From Entophlyctis helioformis (Eukaryota > Chytridiomycota > Chytridiomycetes > Chytridiales > Chytriomycetaceae), in NCBI GenBank assembly GCA_025526915.1, contig JAHLKH010000028.1, forward strand, positions 124,001-188,000: a DNA stretch of 64,000 bases, read 5' to 3'. Shown piece after piece: positions 1-11,024 of the stretch (the stretch's first letter is position 1; every line of letters starts with the position of its first letter). The notes beneath the pieces are model-generated. The model was given only the letters and a program-made list of their open reading frames with translations, did not search any database and had not been told where the DNA came from. The position numbers were made by a program, and so were the translations under genes.

Positions 1-924
1 CTCACCAACCTCGGCCTCCTCGTTCCCGACCAAGGCGCCCTCATTGTCGACCTCAAGAGCTACAAGCTCGGCACCGCCGTGATTGGCAAGACGGACGGAT
101 CCCTCCTGTACCTGTCGCGTGACATTGCTGCCGCCATTGACCGTCGCAAGATCTACGACTTTGACGAAATGTTCTACGTCGTCGGCACGCAGCAGGACCA
201 CCACTTTAAGCAGCTCTTCAAGATCCTCGAGCTCATGGGCAAGACCTGGGCTGAAAAGTGCCACCACATTGGCTTTGGCCTCATCAAGTCCAAGGACGGC
301 AACATGAGCACCCGCAAGGGCACCGTCGTGTTCCTGCAGGACATTCTCGACAATGTCAAGGAGGAGATGCACAATGTCATGCGCAAGAGCGAGGCCAAGT
401 ACGCACAGATCGAGGACCCCGAGACTGTCTCGGACCTCGTTGGCATGTCGGCCATCATGGTGCAGGACATGGCCGCCCGTCGTGCCAAGGACTACGCCTT
501 TGACTGGGCCCGTGTGTTCTCGTTCGAGGGCGACACCGGACCGTACCTCCAGTACGCCCACTCGCGTCTCTGCTCCATCGAGCGCCAGGCTGCCGCCTCT
601 GCCCACGGCCTCACGGTCTCGGAAGAGACGCTGTCCGAGATTGACTGGTCGCTGCTGGTCGAGCCCCAGGCACAGGTCCTTGTGCAGGCCATTGCCAACT
701 ACCCGGACGTGGTGCGCGATGTCGCCAAGTCCCTCGAGCCGTGCAACCTCGTGTCGTACGCCCTCAACCTGTCGCACGCCGTCTCGTCTGCCATTGACGC
801 GCTCTGGGTCAATGGCCAGGAGAAGCCCATTGCACACGCTCGTCTGGCCATGTACGTGGCTGCCCGCATCACGCTCGGCAATGCGCTCCGACTCGTGGGA
901 CTCACGCCGCTCACCCGCATGTAA
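1..924 (+). CDS. RARS1: Arginyl-tRNA synthetase, cytosolic (3' part)
   Basis: Class I aminoacyl-tRNA synthetase that charges tRNA-Arg in the cytosol. The frame is open from base 1, so the 5' part, including the HIGH-type signature, lies outside the window. The visible 307 residues hold the C-terminal half of the Rossmann catalytic domain, with the eukaryotic-type KMSKS loop written MSTRKGTVV near base 303, followed by the all-helical anticodon-binding domain. The protein ends in the family's usual tail (RLVGLTPLTRM, stop at 922-924). No intron is needed in this stretch. Identification rests on these motifs and the conserved GTQQDHHF region. The next gene is convergent and its stop codon lies about 120 bp away. 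Confidence 0.95.
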   Translation, partial: LTNLGLLVPDQGALIVDLKSYKLGTAVIGKTDGSLLYLSRDIAAAIDRRKIYDFDEMFYVVGTQQDHHFKQLFKILELMGKTWAEKCHHIGFGLIKSKDGNMSTRKGTVVFLQDILDNVKEEMHNVMRKSEAKYAQIEDPETVSDLVGMSAIMVQDMAARRAKDYAFDWARVFSFEGDTGPYLQYAHSRLCSIERQAAASAHGLTVSEETLSEIDWSLLVEPQAQVLVQAIANYPDVVRDVAKSLEPCNLVSYALNLSHAVSSAIDALWVNGQEKPIAHARLAMYVAARITLGNALRLVGLTPLTRM

Positions 925-1042
925 ACCACTGGCGCGTGCCTTTTGCCTCCTTTCAATGAACGGGGACGTTTTATTTCCGCATGCACCACTGTCTCTTGAT
1001 ATGTCAAGCAGAGACGGCTGTCTCCTCTGCGATCACATAGTG

Positions 1043-4000
1043 TCACATGGAACCCGCAGTGCTCTGGCGCGACTCGACCGCCACGCCGATCGTGTGAGCA
1101 TGGCCGGCACTCCCGACATGGAACACGTGGAGTACAGGGATCTTGCCATTGGCCAACGCCGCCGCGACCCGGCCGCGCTGTTTCGCATTGTGCCGGCCCT
1201 TGGCCACCATGCCGGCCGCAACAAACACCAGATCGCCCAGCACGAGCCGGTGGTTCTCCAGCACGGCCAACACGATCCTCGGCGCGATCGTTGCGCACGT
1301 TTCCGTGTCGGGCACCTCGATGACGGCTGTGGGCGTGCCGGCCAGCATGAACACGGCACTGGAACGCCGTCAGTGAGTGAGAGTAAGAGCGAGATCGAGC
1401 GAGTGTGAAAGTGTTAGCGTCCAGGCTCGCATAGCACACGAGGGCAAAAGTCATCCCCGACACGCAGTCTCACCATCCGTCGGCAGGGATGCTCGCATGC
1501 GCCATCTCGATCGTCTGTTCAATGTCGGCCGGGTCATGCACAAGCCCGTGGACACACATCTCGTCGGCGATCGCGCCGAGCGTGAACAGCGCCATGTCGT
1601 ACGGGTGGTCGGGGATCACCAGCGCGTGCCAGCCGAGCGGCGTGGTGGTGTCGGCAAGTAGAGCACCAGCACCAGTCGCGGTTGTGGATGACCGGCCGAG
1701 CGTGCGGGCACGTGCCGCGTGGCCGGGTTTGGGCACCGGCCACATGAACCCGCGGTCGCCCGTGCGCGTGAAACGCAGCGTCGGGCTCAGATCAGGCAGC
1801 ACGAGCCCAAACTGGATGGCGCTGGCCGGCTGGGCCGTTGACGATGCCGACGGATGGCGGTTGTGCGATACTGGCGTTGACGAGTTGCTGGCGTTGGCGT
1901 TGGCGTTGGCGTTGCTGCTGCGACGCAAGCCGGCATGGAGGGACGAATTGGACGCGACGGCAATGTCCAGCCCGTCCACCGTGCCGTCCGAGCTGACCCA
2001 GATCTCGCCCACCTCGTCTGGCCCACACGGCCGCTGCGTGACCGGATTCACAATCGCCACAACAGTGTTGGTGGCAATCTGGCCGTGCCAACGTGTCAGT
2101 CCAACCGTCGTCACAACATCGTGCCATGCCATGTCCTTCTGCCGTGCTTACAATGCCGCTGTCTTGGAGGAGGATGCTGCCGTCGGGTGCTTCGTCCATG
2201 ACTTTGGGCGTGAGATCCTCGACGCCGTGGACCTCTTGCACGACACGGAGCTTGCCACGCCGCAGCTCCTTGGCATCGACCCATAAGGTCGTCTGGCCGA
2301 TCCCCGAATACGCGCGCGACGACACGGTCGGGTTGCAGATGGGCGAGTACACCGGACACAGGGCTGTCAACGGCAGACGGTTTGCGTAAAAGGCTTTGAT
2401 GATGGCTTGGTCTGCCGCATAGGTCGAGAGGGTGGGTCAGTCACCGAGACGAACTGGCAAGGAGGATCGAGAACAGCACTCACTCAGCTGTGGGTTGAGC
2501 CGGCCTTCGCTTGGCACGATTAGGGTATCAAGGTTGTGCAGAGAAAAGGACCGTGTGTCGCCTTGGCCAAGCTGGTTGACCGCGTGTGCCAGCATCGAGT
2601 ACGGTGCAAACGCGTCCTTGACTAGACATCCCACACGAGTCAGTCTCCCGTGACGTGGGAGGAGAGGGACAAGTCCAAACAACAGCGACAACAGCGGATC
2701 ACACGCTCCATTCATGCATGCATGCAGCACTCACCCTTGTACTTGTGCACCACATCGAACCAAAGCTGTGGGTTGACGTACACGTCAAATGGCGTAATGA
2801 CCAGCGTGCCGGATCCCACATAAACGCCCAGGATGACCGAGTAGAGGAAGCCGAGGCCCGTGTACGTCTTGACGCACGAGAGCAGCGGACGGCAAGTCGG
2901 CGGCCCATGCTTGTCGCCCATACCAGCAGCAGCGGCCGCACCGGCAGCCGTCGAGGCAGGTGCAGCACTCATGGGCAGCGCCGACCGCACCATGCGATGC
3001 AGCACCACCTGGATGCGGCACTGGTCCATGAGCGTCTTGTGCGACAGCCGCGTGCACGTGTGCCGCATATCCGCATCGAAATGCACGAGCACCATCGCGG
3101 TCGGATGCTGTGCATGCACGCGCGGCTGGTACGAGCCGTCCTCTTTCGACATGAGCCGGCCGCTCTTGGCGCACTTTGACACATTGATGATTGTTGGGAA
3201 CACCGGGTCCGTGCCCGGATTGCGTAACGCTCCCAGCATGTCGCGTACGGGCCGCGACCGCAGATCGTCTTCGACCGCAGGGTTGACGAGCAGATGGCGC
3301 ACCTGGAAATCCGCAACCAGCCGCAAGAGGGCGGGAATGTCTTCCTTGAGGCGGGCCGTGTCGAGCGGGTGGATCGGGATACACACGATGCCGGCATACA
3401 GACACGCCCACACGGCGATGATATAGTCGAGGCTGGGAGTCGCCATGATGAGCACGTGGTCGCCCGGCGCGAGCTTGCGTTTGACGGCCAGATGCGCCGC
3501 CAGACTGTGCACCTTGCTCGAAAACTTTGCAAAACTCTGCGTCTTGGTCTCGCGGCCGCGCACGTCAATGGCCGTAAACGCCATGCCGTCGCGGTGCGCC
3601 TCGCTGCGCCAGATGAGCAGGTCCACCACACACGAAAACGACGTCAGGTCCATGCCCGTGCGGTCGTCGAGCACGGGCGTGTCCTTGATCTCGCCCATTG
3701 CTTGGAACAGTCCGTCGGGTTGCGGCACAGCCGGCCGGCCCTGGAGGTCGGCGCGGTCAATGGCACTGCCATACACGGCCTCGCTGCCTGCCATGTACAC
3801 ATGCAAGGGCGACAGCCCGCCGTCCACAAACTGCCGCCGAGTGGCCTCGACGTCAAGCGCGACCGGCCGATGCAACCCCATCTTCCCGCCAACACTTGCA
3901 CCCCCGCTGCCGTTTCCGACAAGGTCAACGACAACCCCCACGCCTCCATCGTGGCCGACCGCCACGACACCCGGCGCGTCGTACCCAGCAAACGCGGTCT

Positions 4001-7000
4001 GGAAGCCAGTCCCCGACGTGGATGACGCCTGGTGGTCGGCGTACATGCGTGGCATAGAAAACGGTCGGCAGACCACGAGCGCAAAGAGCGACAGGCCGTG
4101 GTCCGACTGGAGCACGTGCAGGATCTCGCTGACAAGGATCGGGTGGTCGTCGCGCATCGTCTCCAGACACATGACGGGCAGGAACTCGCCTTGGATCGAG
4201 ACGTCGAATGACACCCTGTCGCCGTGGGTGTCAATGTGTGAGACCATGTGTGGTTGAGGGCGGAGTGCACGATGGAGAGACGTGACTTACATGCACTGGA
4301 TACCGCGCACGTGGCGCGCAAGGGTCATGCTCAAATGGTTCGAAAAGTGGTAGTCGAGGCTGTCGCGTGGATCAGCCGGCTGCATCACGGCCGACGGCGG
4401 CAATGGCAGTGGCGGTGCATATCCCGCCGGTCGGCCCGGATTGAACAAGGGCTGCGCGCCAAACGGCTGGGTAGACGACGGATGGCCGGGACGAGTGCCT
4501 GTGCCAGTGGCTGTGCCTGTGCCAGTGGCTGTGCCAGACAGACTGCTCTTGCGCTGCAAGATAATGTCGCGCGAGTTGCCCAGAATCACGAGATGCGTCT
4601 CGCCCTCGGGCAGCGTGCCCATCTCCTTTCGGGTGGCCATGAACCCGTAGTAACCTGTCCGCACATAATTATAGTCGATGCTGTAGCGGTCGATATGGGT
4701 ATCGGCGGGCACGCCGCCATCCACCGTGTTCAGCGGCACACGCTCGAGCGGCAGGCCCGTTGGCGGGGTCTGGCCCTTTGGCACATGCAGCAGCGGATGC
4801 GCCTCGAGTAGCCGCTGCGTGTGGATGGGCAGTCCCCACAGCTGCTTGGGCACGTTGGGCGAGTGCACCCAGATCTCGCCGATGCTGCCGTGCGACACGA
4901 GGGCGTCGGTTTCGTCGTCGATGATGGCGACGGATGCCTGGTCGATCACGCGGCCGGCTGGCCGACACACACAACGTGCGGGTCCGCTGCATCGGCCGAC
5001 GACTGGATCTCGAACCGGCGATTGTGGATGTCTAACCGCCTCAGTCCAATGTCGGTGTCGGCGGCGGTGCCCATGGCGATGATGGCGCCGCCAAACTCGT
5101 TGAGGGTGAACAGCTGGCTGACGATGGACGGCGACGCGAAGCCTGCCCCTGCAAACACGGACGCGAGAGCCGTGTCCAGACCCGGCAGCAGCATCTCGGT
5201 GTTGATGACGTAATGCTCCAGCGGCGACAGGTTGGCGTCCTGGCCAGCCTGTGCGGCGATGCTCCGGTTGACAGCAATGAGCTCGTACGTCCAAGTCGGA
5301 TCCGTAATAAAGAGCGACACTGTCCGCGACACTGGTGTTAGCCGATACACACGCCTCACACTCGCCAAGTGCAAGCAGCCTTACCCTTGTACTTGGTCAT
5401 GGCCGCCACCCATAGTCCTGGCGCACTGAGAACAGCCTCGTGCACCATGAGCACGGTCGTGCCGGTGATCAGACCGTACACGGCCGACACCATCAGCCCG
5501 ACATGCTGCCGCGGTTCCAGACACACGCCAGCAACACCACCGCGGCTGCCGCCATAGCGTTCGCGCAACACGGCCGCCTGGGCCATGAGCTCGGCCTGCG
5601 TGATGGCAACACCCTGCACCTGCCCATACGCGTTCTTGGTGTACTCGATCAGCGCCACGTCGCCACATGCGGCCGCGCCACCACCACCACCACCACCGGC
5701 GCCGTCGTCGTCCGCCACGAGCAGCTTTCCCACCCACTCGGGCTCGCCACCGGTCTGGGGCTCGCATACACGGGCAGCTCGGGCACACGCACCCACTCGA
5801 CAGGCGGCACGCTAGCCTTGACAGCAGCGCACAGCCGCAGCACACTACGCACACAGGCGTCGGTCGACAGCACAAGCCCGACACCCGTGCCCGACATCAT
5901 AAACGCAAGCTCAGCCGCCTCGTCAGCCGCCGCCACCGACGACGTGACGAGCGGCACAGCCACCAGACCGAGCGCCAGACACGCGTAGAGCGACGCCAGG
6001 AACTCGTGCGCGTCGGGCCGGCGGAACAGGAGGCCGACCGTCGTCCCGCGCGGCAGGCAGCGCGCGCGCAACGTGTCGGCGATCCCCAGCGTCTTGGCCA
6101 GCATGCCCGCATACGTTGTGAGCACCGCGTCCTTGATATGCGCGTCCAGGTGCACGTGGATGTGTGTCTTGGCCGTCTGCGGGTCGCGCCCCCGTGCATA
6201 CAGAAGCGCAAGAGCGTCGTGGGCGGGGCGGGGATCGACACGGGCTGCGTTGGGAGCACTTGGTTGGTCGCGGCCGGCAGCGGTGGGACGGCTGAACGCG
6301 CCGATGCGGTTGGCGTGTGCAGTCGCGCGTGCGGTGAGAGGATGTCGGGGATGGTCACGCCGAGGGATGTCTGCAGACGTCCGAGTGCGGACGGGATGGC
6401 CGGCGGTTTGAGACGCGTCGCCGAGCCCGCAACAACGGTCGGCGAGAAGAGTGGCGGTGGTGGCACCATGGACAGGAACGGGCCCTTGGCGGCTGGTGTT
6501 TGGGCTGGCTCTGTGATGACAGGCTGAGGGCTCCGCTTGCTGCCGATTTTGCTGCCGACGTCTCTTGACCACCGGTTGCATCTGCATCTGCCGCTGCCTC
6601 TGCGCTGCTTGCACAGTGTCGCTGGCTGGGGCCGGCACATCAGCAGACGCATCCAGAGACTCTTTGGCGACAGGCGCTGCCGCCACGCGGCTGGAAGCCT
6701 CCGGACGCGGTCGCGATCCAAACGGATTCACCGTCTGGCGTTTCGGATGCGGCGTGGCAGGGCCATACGTCTTGCTCACACGGTCCGTGAGGATAACCAG
6801 ATTGCTGGTCACGCCCGCACGGCCCAGTGTCGTTGTCACGCTCGACTGTCTTGATCTCGGCGCTTCCGCCATATCGGGCACCGCATCCTCGCTCTCGGCG
6901 GTATCAGCGCGTGTAATGTGTTGCGATGGCGGCCCGCTGCTGCCTCCACCGGCAATGATGGTGTCGGCTGGCGAGACGGCCGTCAGCGTCTCTGGACTCG

Positions 7001-8715
7001 TGTAGTCTGGCTCGACAGGCTCGTAGGCCGCTGCCAGGTCGATGCCCGCACGAATACTCGATTCCCGCGGACTGCTGTCACTGCTCTTGGACGGCTGGTC
7101 GGACGTCACCGACACCTCGGACAGAAAGCTAGTGACACTGGTGATGCTGTCGACCGACACCGAGCGCGGATGCGACAGCGTCGAGAAGCCAGCCGTTACC
7201 GTTGTCGTTGCGGTTGTCGTGGTTGTCGTGAGTGTGGGTGTCGGTGTCGGTGGCGCGCCAGACACGGTTTCGACAGCCGCGCCGCCAGCCTGATCCGCAA
7301 CGGCCGGCGTGGTCGGACGCGACAACAACGAGGCCGACGGCTGGTGCGGCGACGCGGCCTCCATGATGGGTCTGAACCCCGCCGATCGTGCTGACGACTG
7401 CCCCCAACAGCGTACGACGGCGCGCTCAGTTGCAGGGCAGACGTGCCGCTCGCCGATGTCTTGCGGAACGTCGGGGCGTTGAGCGGGGTGTACGCCAGCG
7501 ATGGCGATGCAGGCTGCCCTGCCATGGGCTGATATGGCGGCTGGAGCTGGGGGGTTGCTGCACGTAGTACTGGGACGGTGGGGGTGGCATGGATGGCGGG
7601 TACATGGACGACTGGTGGCCGCCATGAATGGCAGGGTTCGATCGTCTCGGGCCGAGCATCGGCATCGGCATCCCCATCGGCGGTGGCTGCATCTGCATGC
7701 TCATCTGCCGTGGTGGCAGAGATGGCATCGGTGCCTGCTGGCTATAGTACGAGTCCCATCGCTGCTGTTGCTGCTGAAGTGGCGGCGGCAGTGGCAACGC
7801 ACCCATGCCCATGCCCAGCATGTCCACGGGCATCCCGGGCTGGTGCACATGTGGCGGAAACACCATGGGATGATGCGATGCCAAGCCGGGTATCGCCCAC
7901 GCCGAGTTGGGCGACGTTGGATACGAGGGATACGGCATGCCATTGGAGACCCGTCGGACAGGGAGCGGCGGCTGTTGCGACGGGTGGAGGGACGAGGGAT
8001 GCACTTCGCCAGGCGGCGGGCCAAACGCCGATGCAGGCATGCCTTGGCCGCCGTACAGCATCTTGCCTGATGCTGATGCGCTCGGTGCGGCAGATGCAGA
8101 TGATGCGACCGACGTGGCACGCATCTGCGGCTGCGGCTGCGGCAGGGCGGATTGCGGGAACGCCGGGCGCTGGGCGGCCGGGTGCACCGAGCCTGCATAG
8201 TAGATCTGGTAGTCGTCTGGCTCGTACGCCTGTTGCTTGTGCGGCATGTATTGGCTGTCGCTGTATTGCTGCTGCGGTCGTTTGGTGGGGCAAGACCACC
8301 GATGTGCAGTTGGCGCGGAAATATCCGCGCGCGGGTGGTGGACGAACACAGACGGCCATGGCAGGACACACACAGGTCAGTGGCGGCACGGTGCAGGCAT
8401 GGGACAGAGACGGCATGATCAGACAGACGCTCGACCCACCTTGGCTGGTTGCTGGTATGGATGCAGTGGGGCAGCAGCTGTTTGTTGCTGCTGTGCCACC
8501 TCGAGCTGCTGCATGAGCAGCGTCTTGCGCTTGTCATAGCCTTTTTGCGTGAGCTCGCCATTGGCCAGGTCCGCGTCGAGCATCTGCAGCTGCTCCTCTA
8601 TCTCGTGCACCGAGCGAGCAGGAGTTGCCGCAGCAGCCACCGGCGTCGGCTGCATGCCTGACGACGCCGACGACGACGACACCGGCGTAGGCGTTGCTTG
8701 TGCGGGGGTGGCCAT
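1043..8715 (-). CDS. DIP2/CPS1-like protein: DMAP1-binding domain plus two adenylate-forming domains
   Basis: Approximate exons on the minus strand: 8440-8715, 5385-8271, 4291-5319, 2735-4215, 2484-2621, 2152-2411, 1474-2078 and 1043-1358. Exon 1 encodes a DMAP1-binding helix pair (EIEEQLQMLDADL...). A long Pro/Gln/Ser/Thr-rich linker follows, then two tandem AMP-binding (acyl-CoA ligase-like) domains. This is the order in animal DIP2 and fungal CPS1/Mug62 proteins, which act in fatty-acid and diacylglycerol homeostasis. Both domains carry a phase-1 intron after the same KYK motif. The start ATG at 8715 directly precedes the DMAP1-binding helices. The reading frame breaks near 7530, 7400, 6545, 6235, 5762 and 4975, mostly in C runs or a TG repeat. 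These may be assembly indels, unrecognised introns in the linker, or real damage. The second domain reads through cleanly. Confidence 0.82.
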
Positions 8716-8993
8716 GGGTTCCAAGAGCGTTGCTTGCCAACGACGAGGGCAATGTCAACAATAAGAAAAAAGCTCGTCGCCCATCCACCCCCTCATCTGC
8801 GGCCAGATCTGTGACTCATCCGCCGCTTGGATGACTGCATGCAAGCGGAGACTCTCACTTATTTTTACACAATGCTGCTGCTGCGACTGCTGCTGTTGCT
8901 GCTGCACACACACAATAAGACCAACGCAGGCACTCTTGTTCGATAAGAGCAACTTCATTCAGAGCCACAAGGAGCGGCCATTACTTTCCGCGC
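8716..8993. repeat. Intergenic gap with CTG/CTT-type triplet repeat
   Basis: The gap lies between the DIP2-like start codon and the 3' end of the RNPS1-like gene. It holds an interrupted CTG run at about 8873-8906, preceded by an A/T-rich stretch. It probably contains the DIP2-like promoter and the terminator of the neighbour. No gene is visible. Confidence 0.5.
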
Positions 8994-10907
8994 TCATCTG
9001 CGGCGCGCGGGCGGAGACATGCTGCGGCTGCGGCTGCGGCTGCGACGGCGAACAGGACTGCGGCTACGGCTTACCGAGCGATCTGCCCTGCGACCCACAC
9101 GGCTCCGACTGTCTGCATGCTTGTCTGCAGGCGGCGGAGCAGGCCGTTCAAACCGCTTGACCGGCCGCACAGGAGCATCCGCCTTGTCGTTGGCTGCGGT
9201 GCTCTGCCGAGTCGATGCAGGCTGCTCGCGTTTGGCGTCCGCGTCTCTGTCCACGCTGCGGCTGCGGCTGCGGCTGCGGCTGCGGCTTCGGTGGCGGACA
9301 GGGCTGCGGCTACGACTGCGGTTACGCGCAAACCTACCAGTGCGGTCAGGGCCGCTATTGCCTCTGGAGACGAGCCCAGGTCGGCGGTCATCCCGATCCT
9401 GTTGCCAAGGCTGGCGTTGAGATGGTGGTAAGTCGCGGCCATACCTGTTCAAATCGCCACGTCCACGTATTGCTGTGCCGCCTCGGTCCTGTCTGCCAGC
9501 ACCAAAGTCGCCATCGGGTCTTTGGTTAAACGGTCTCCTGCCCGCACTTCCATTTGCCGTGACACGCGAGGCGCTGCCGCCAAGACCAGGCAGCTTGCCC
9601 TGCATGCGCGCCAGATCCGTTGCCTCTGAGAGCATCTCGACCTTGACAACCAGACCGTCCAGCCATCCGCCATTCATGCACTCGATCGCCTCTTGCGCCT
9701 GGCTTGGGTGCTCAAACTCGACCAGCGCAGTTTGGGTCACCGCCTGCTTGGACGTGGAGCCTCTGATGAACGAGATGGGCTGCTGCTGTGCTGCCGGCGG
9801 TGGCAGCGGCGGCTTGGATTCAGAGACATCATCGTCAACCGACATGGATCGGCTCCTGTCAGCGCTTCCAACCAGGCCGCCGACAGTACGCCCACGGTTG
9901 AAGCGATCAGAGGTGTCTGCACTTGCTTCTGCAGCAGCAGCAGCAGAAGCGGCAGCTGCTGGTGCACTCGATTGTTGTGCAGCCGTCGTGTCTGCAGCCT
10001 CTGCTCCCACCGGCTTCAGCTCGCCATCTATCAGCTGCACACGGTTGACACGGCCGTAGTGGTTGAAGATCTCGCGAAGATGCTGGTACTGGATATTGAG
10101 AGAGACTGGGGCCACCTGCACCGTCTTTACAACGTGCTTGCGAGGCTCTGTCCTGTGCACGCGGGGGCGTGGAGGCGAGCGAGACCGGCCGCTGCGACGG
10201 ATGCCGCCTCTGCCGTAGCGAGACACAGGAGCGCCAGCCCGGCCATGCAAGGGGTGACGGCGCGGCGAGAAGGAGCGGGATCTGGAGCGGGAAGAGCGAG
10301 AGCGAGATCTGGAATAGGACGACGAAGATGAGCGAGATCGAGAGCGAGACGACCGGGATCTCGAGTAGGAGCGGGAACGGGAACGGGATCTGAAGCGAGA
10401 GGCACGAGTGTTGCGTCTGGGAGACCTCGACGGCGATCGAGAGTGCGAGCGTGAGACAGAGCGGGAGCGCGACGAGAACGACGAGCGGGTGTATGACGAG
10501 AACGACGAGCGGGACAGCGAGCGCGAGCGTGAGCGTGAGCGGGAAAGGGAGCGTGAGCGGGACGAGTAGGACGAGCGGGAGCGTGAGCGAGACGATGCCG
10601 AGCGAGAGGCCGAGCGGGAGGCCGAGCGGGAGCGGGAGCGGCGGCGGGCAGCTTGGCGCATGGGCGAGCGAGACGCTTTCGCAGGGCTGGCGGCGTTGCG
10701 GGCGTTGGTGACGGCGACGGCGACGGCGACGGGCGTGGGCGAGCGGCCGCGGGGCACGGAGCGGGCGGCGGGTGGTGCAGCAGCAGCAGTCGCAGTCGCA
10801 GCAGAAGACGGCTGCGGGCGGGACGGCGAGACCGACGGCGACACGGGCACCGTAGCGGGCGAGCGGGCGGGCGAGCGGGACGTTGGACGGCTGGACGCTC
10901 GCGCCAT
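8994..10907 (-). CDS. RNPS1: RNPS1-like splicing factor (RS domains flanking an RRM)
   Basis: A single-exon frame of 637 residues from the first ATG at 10907; the frame opens further upstream but without an ATG. Residues about 1-255 form a long Arg/Ser-dipeptide domain, a single RRM covers roughly 257-430, and the C-terminus is again RS/RG-rich and ends in an SPPARRR tail. The second half of the RRM (VEFEHPSQAQEAIECMNGG) closely resembles human RNPS1, a nuclear protein of the exon-junction and ASAP/PSAP complexes that links splicing to mRNA surveillance. Unusually, a low-complexity insertion of about 90 Ala/Ser/Pro/Gln-rich residues (about 297-385) separates the first and second halves of the RRM. 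The gene is divergent from the tRNA prenyltransferase, with 117 bp between start codons. Confidence 0.8.
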   Translation of the reverse strand: MARASSRPTSRSPARSPATVPVSPSVSPSRPQPSSAATATAAAAPPAARSVPRGRSPTPVAVAVAVTNARNAASPAKASRSPMRQAARRRSRSRSASRSASRSASSRSRSRSSYSSRSRSLSRSRSRSRSLSRSSFSSYTRSSFSSRSRSVSRSHSRSPSRSPRRNTRASRFRSRSRSRSYSRSRSSRSRSRSSSSSYSRSRSRSSRSRSRSFSPRRHPLHGRAGAPVSRYGRGGIRRSGRSRSPPRPRVHRTEPRKHVVKTVQVAPVSLNIQYQHLREIFNHYGRVNRVQLIDGELKPVGAEAADTTAAQQSSAPAAAASAAAAAEASADTSDRFNRGRTVGGLVGSADRSRSMSVDDDVSESKPPLPPPAAQQQPISFIRGSTSKQAVTQTALVEFEHPSQAQEAIECMNGGWLDGLVVKVEMLSEATDLARMQGKLPGLGGSASRVTANGSAGRRPFNQRPDGDFGAGRQDRGGTAIRGRGDLNRYGRDLPPSQRQPWQQDRDDRRPGLVSRGNSGPDRTGRFARNRSRSRSPVRHRSRSRSRSRSRSVDRDADAKREQPASTRQSTAANDKADAPVRPVKRFERPAPPPADKHADSRSRVGRRADRSVSRSRSPVRRRSRSRSRSMSPPARRR

Positions 10908-11024
10908 GGAACGAGATCTGGGTGGCAGGAACGACGACGAAGACGACGACAACAACTTCCACGACAACTTCCATGACAACTACACCAACAACTACACCAA
11001 CTTCCACGACAACTGCGACCACGA
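10908..11024. promoter_or_regulatory. Bidirectional promoter region, RNPS1-like / tRNA prenyltransferase
   Basis: Only 117 bp separate two outward-facing start codons. The interval is filled by degenerate tandem copies of an ACAACTTCCACG-type unit (about 10957-11010). No TATA box is obvious. The two genes must share promoter sequence or have overlapping 5' UTRs. Confidence 0.5.

Noticed and set aside
353..1408. A 351-codon plus-strand frame overlapping the arginyl-tRNA synthetase end
   Set aside because: It is an out-of-frame shadow, rich in Arg/Ser/Pro, of the real synthetase gene and then of the minus-strand DIP2-like exon.
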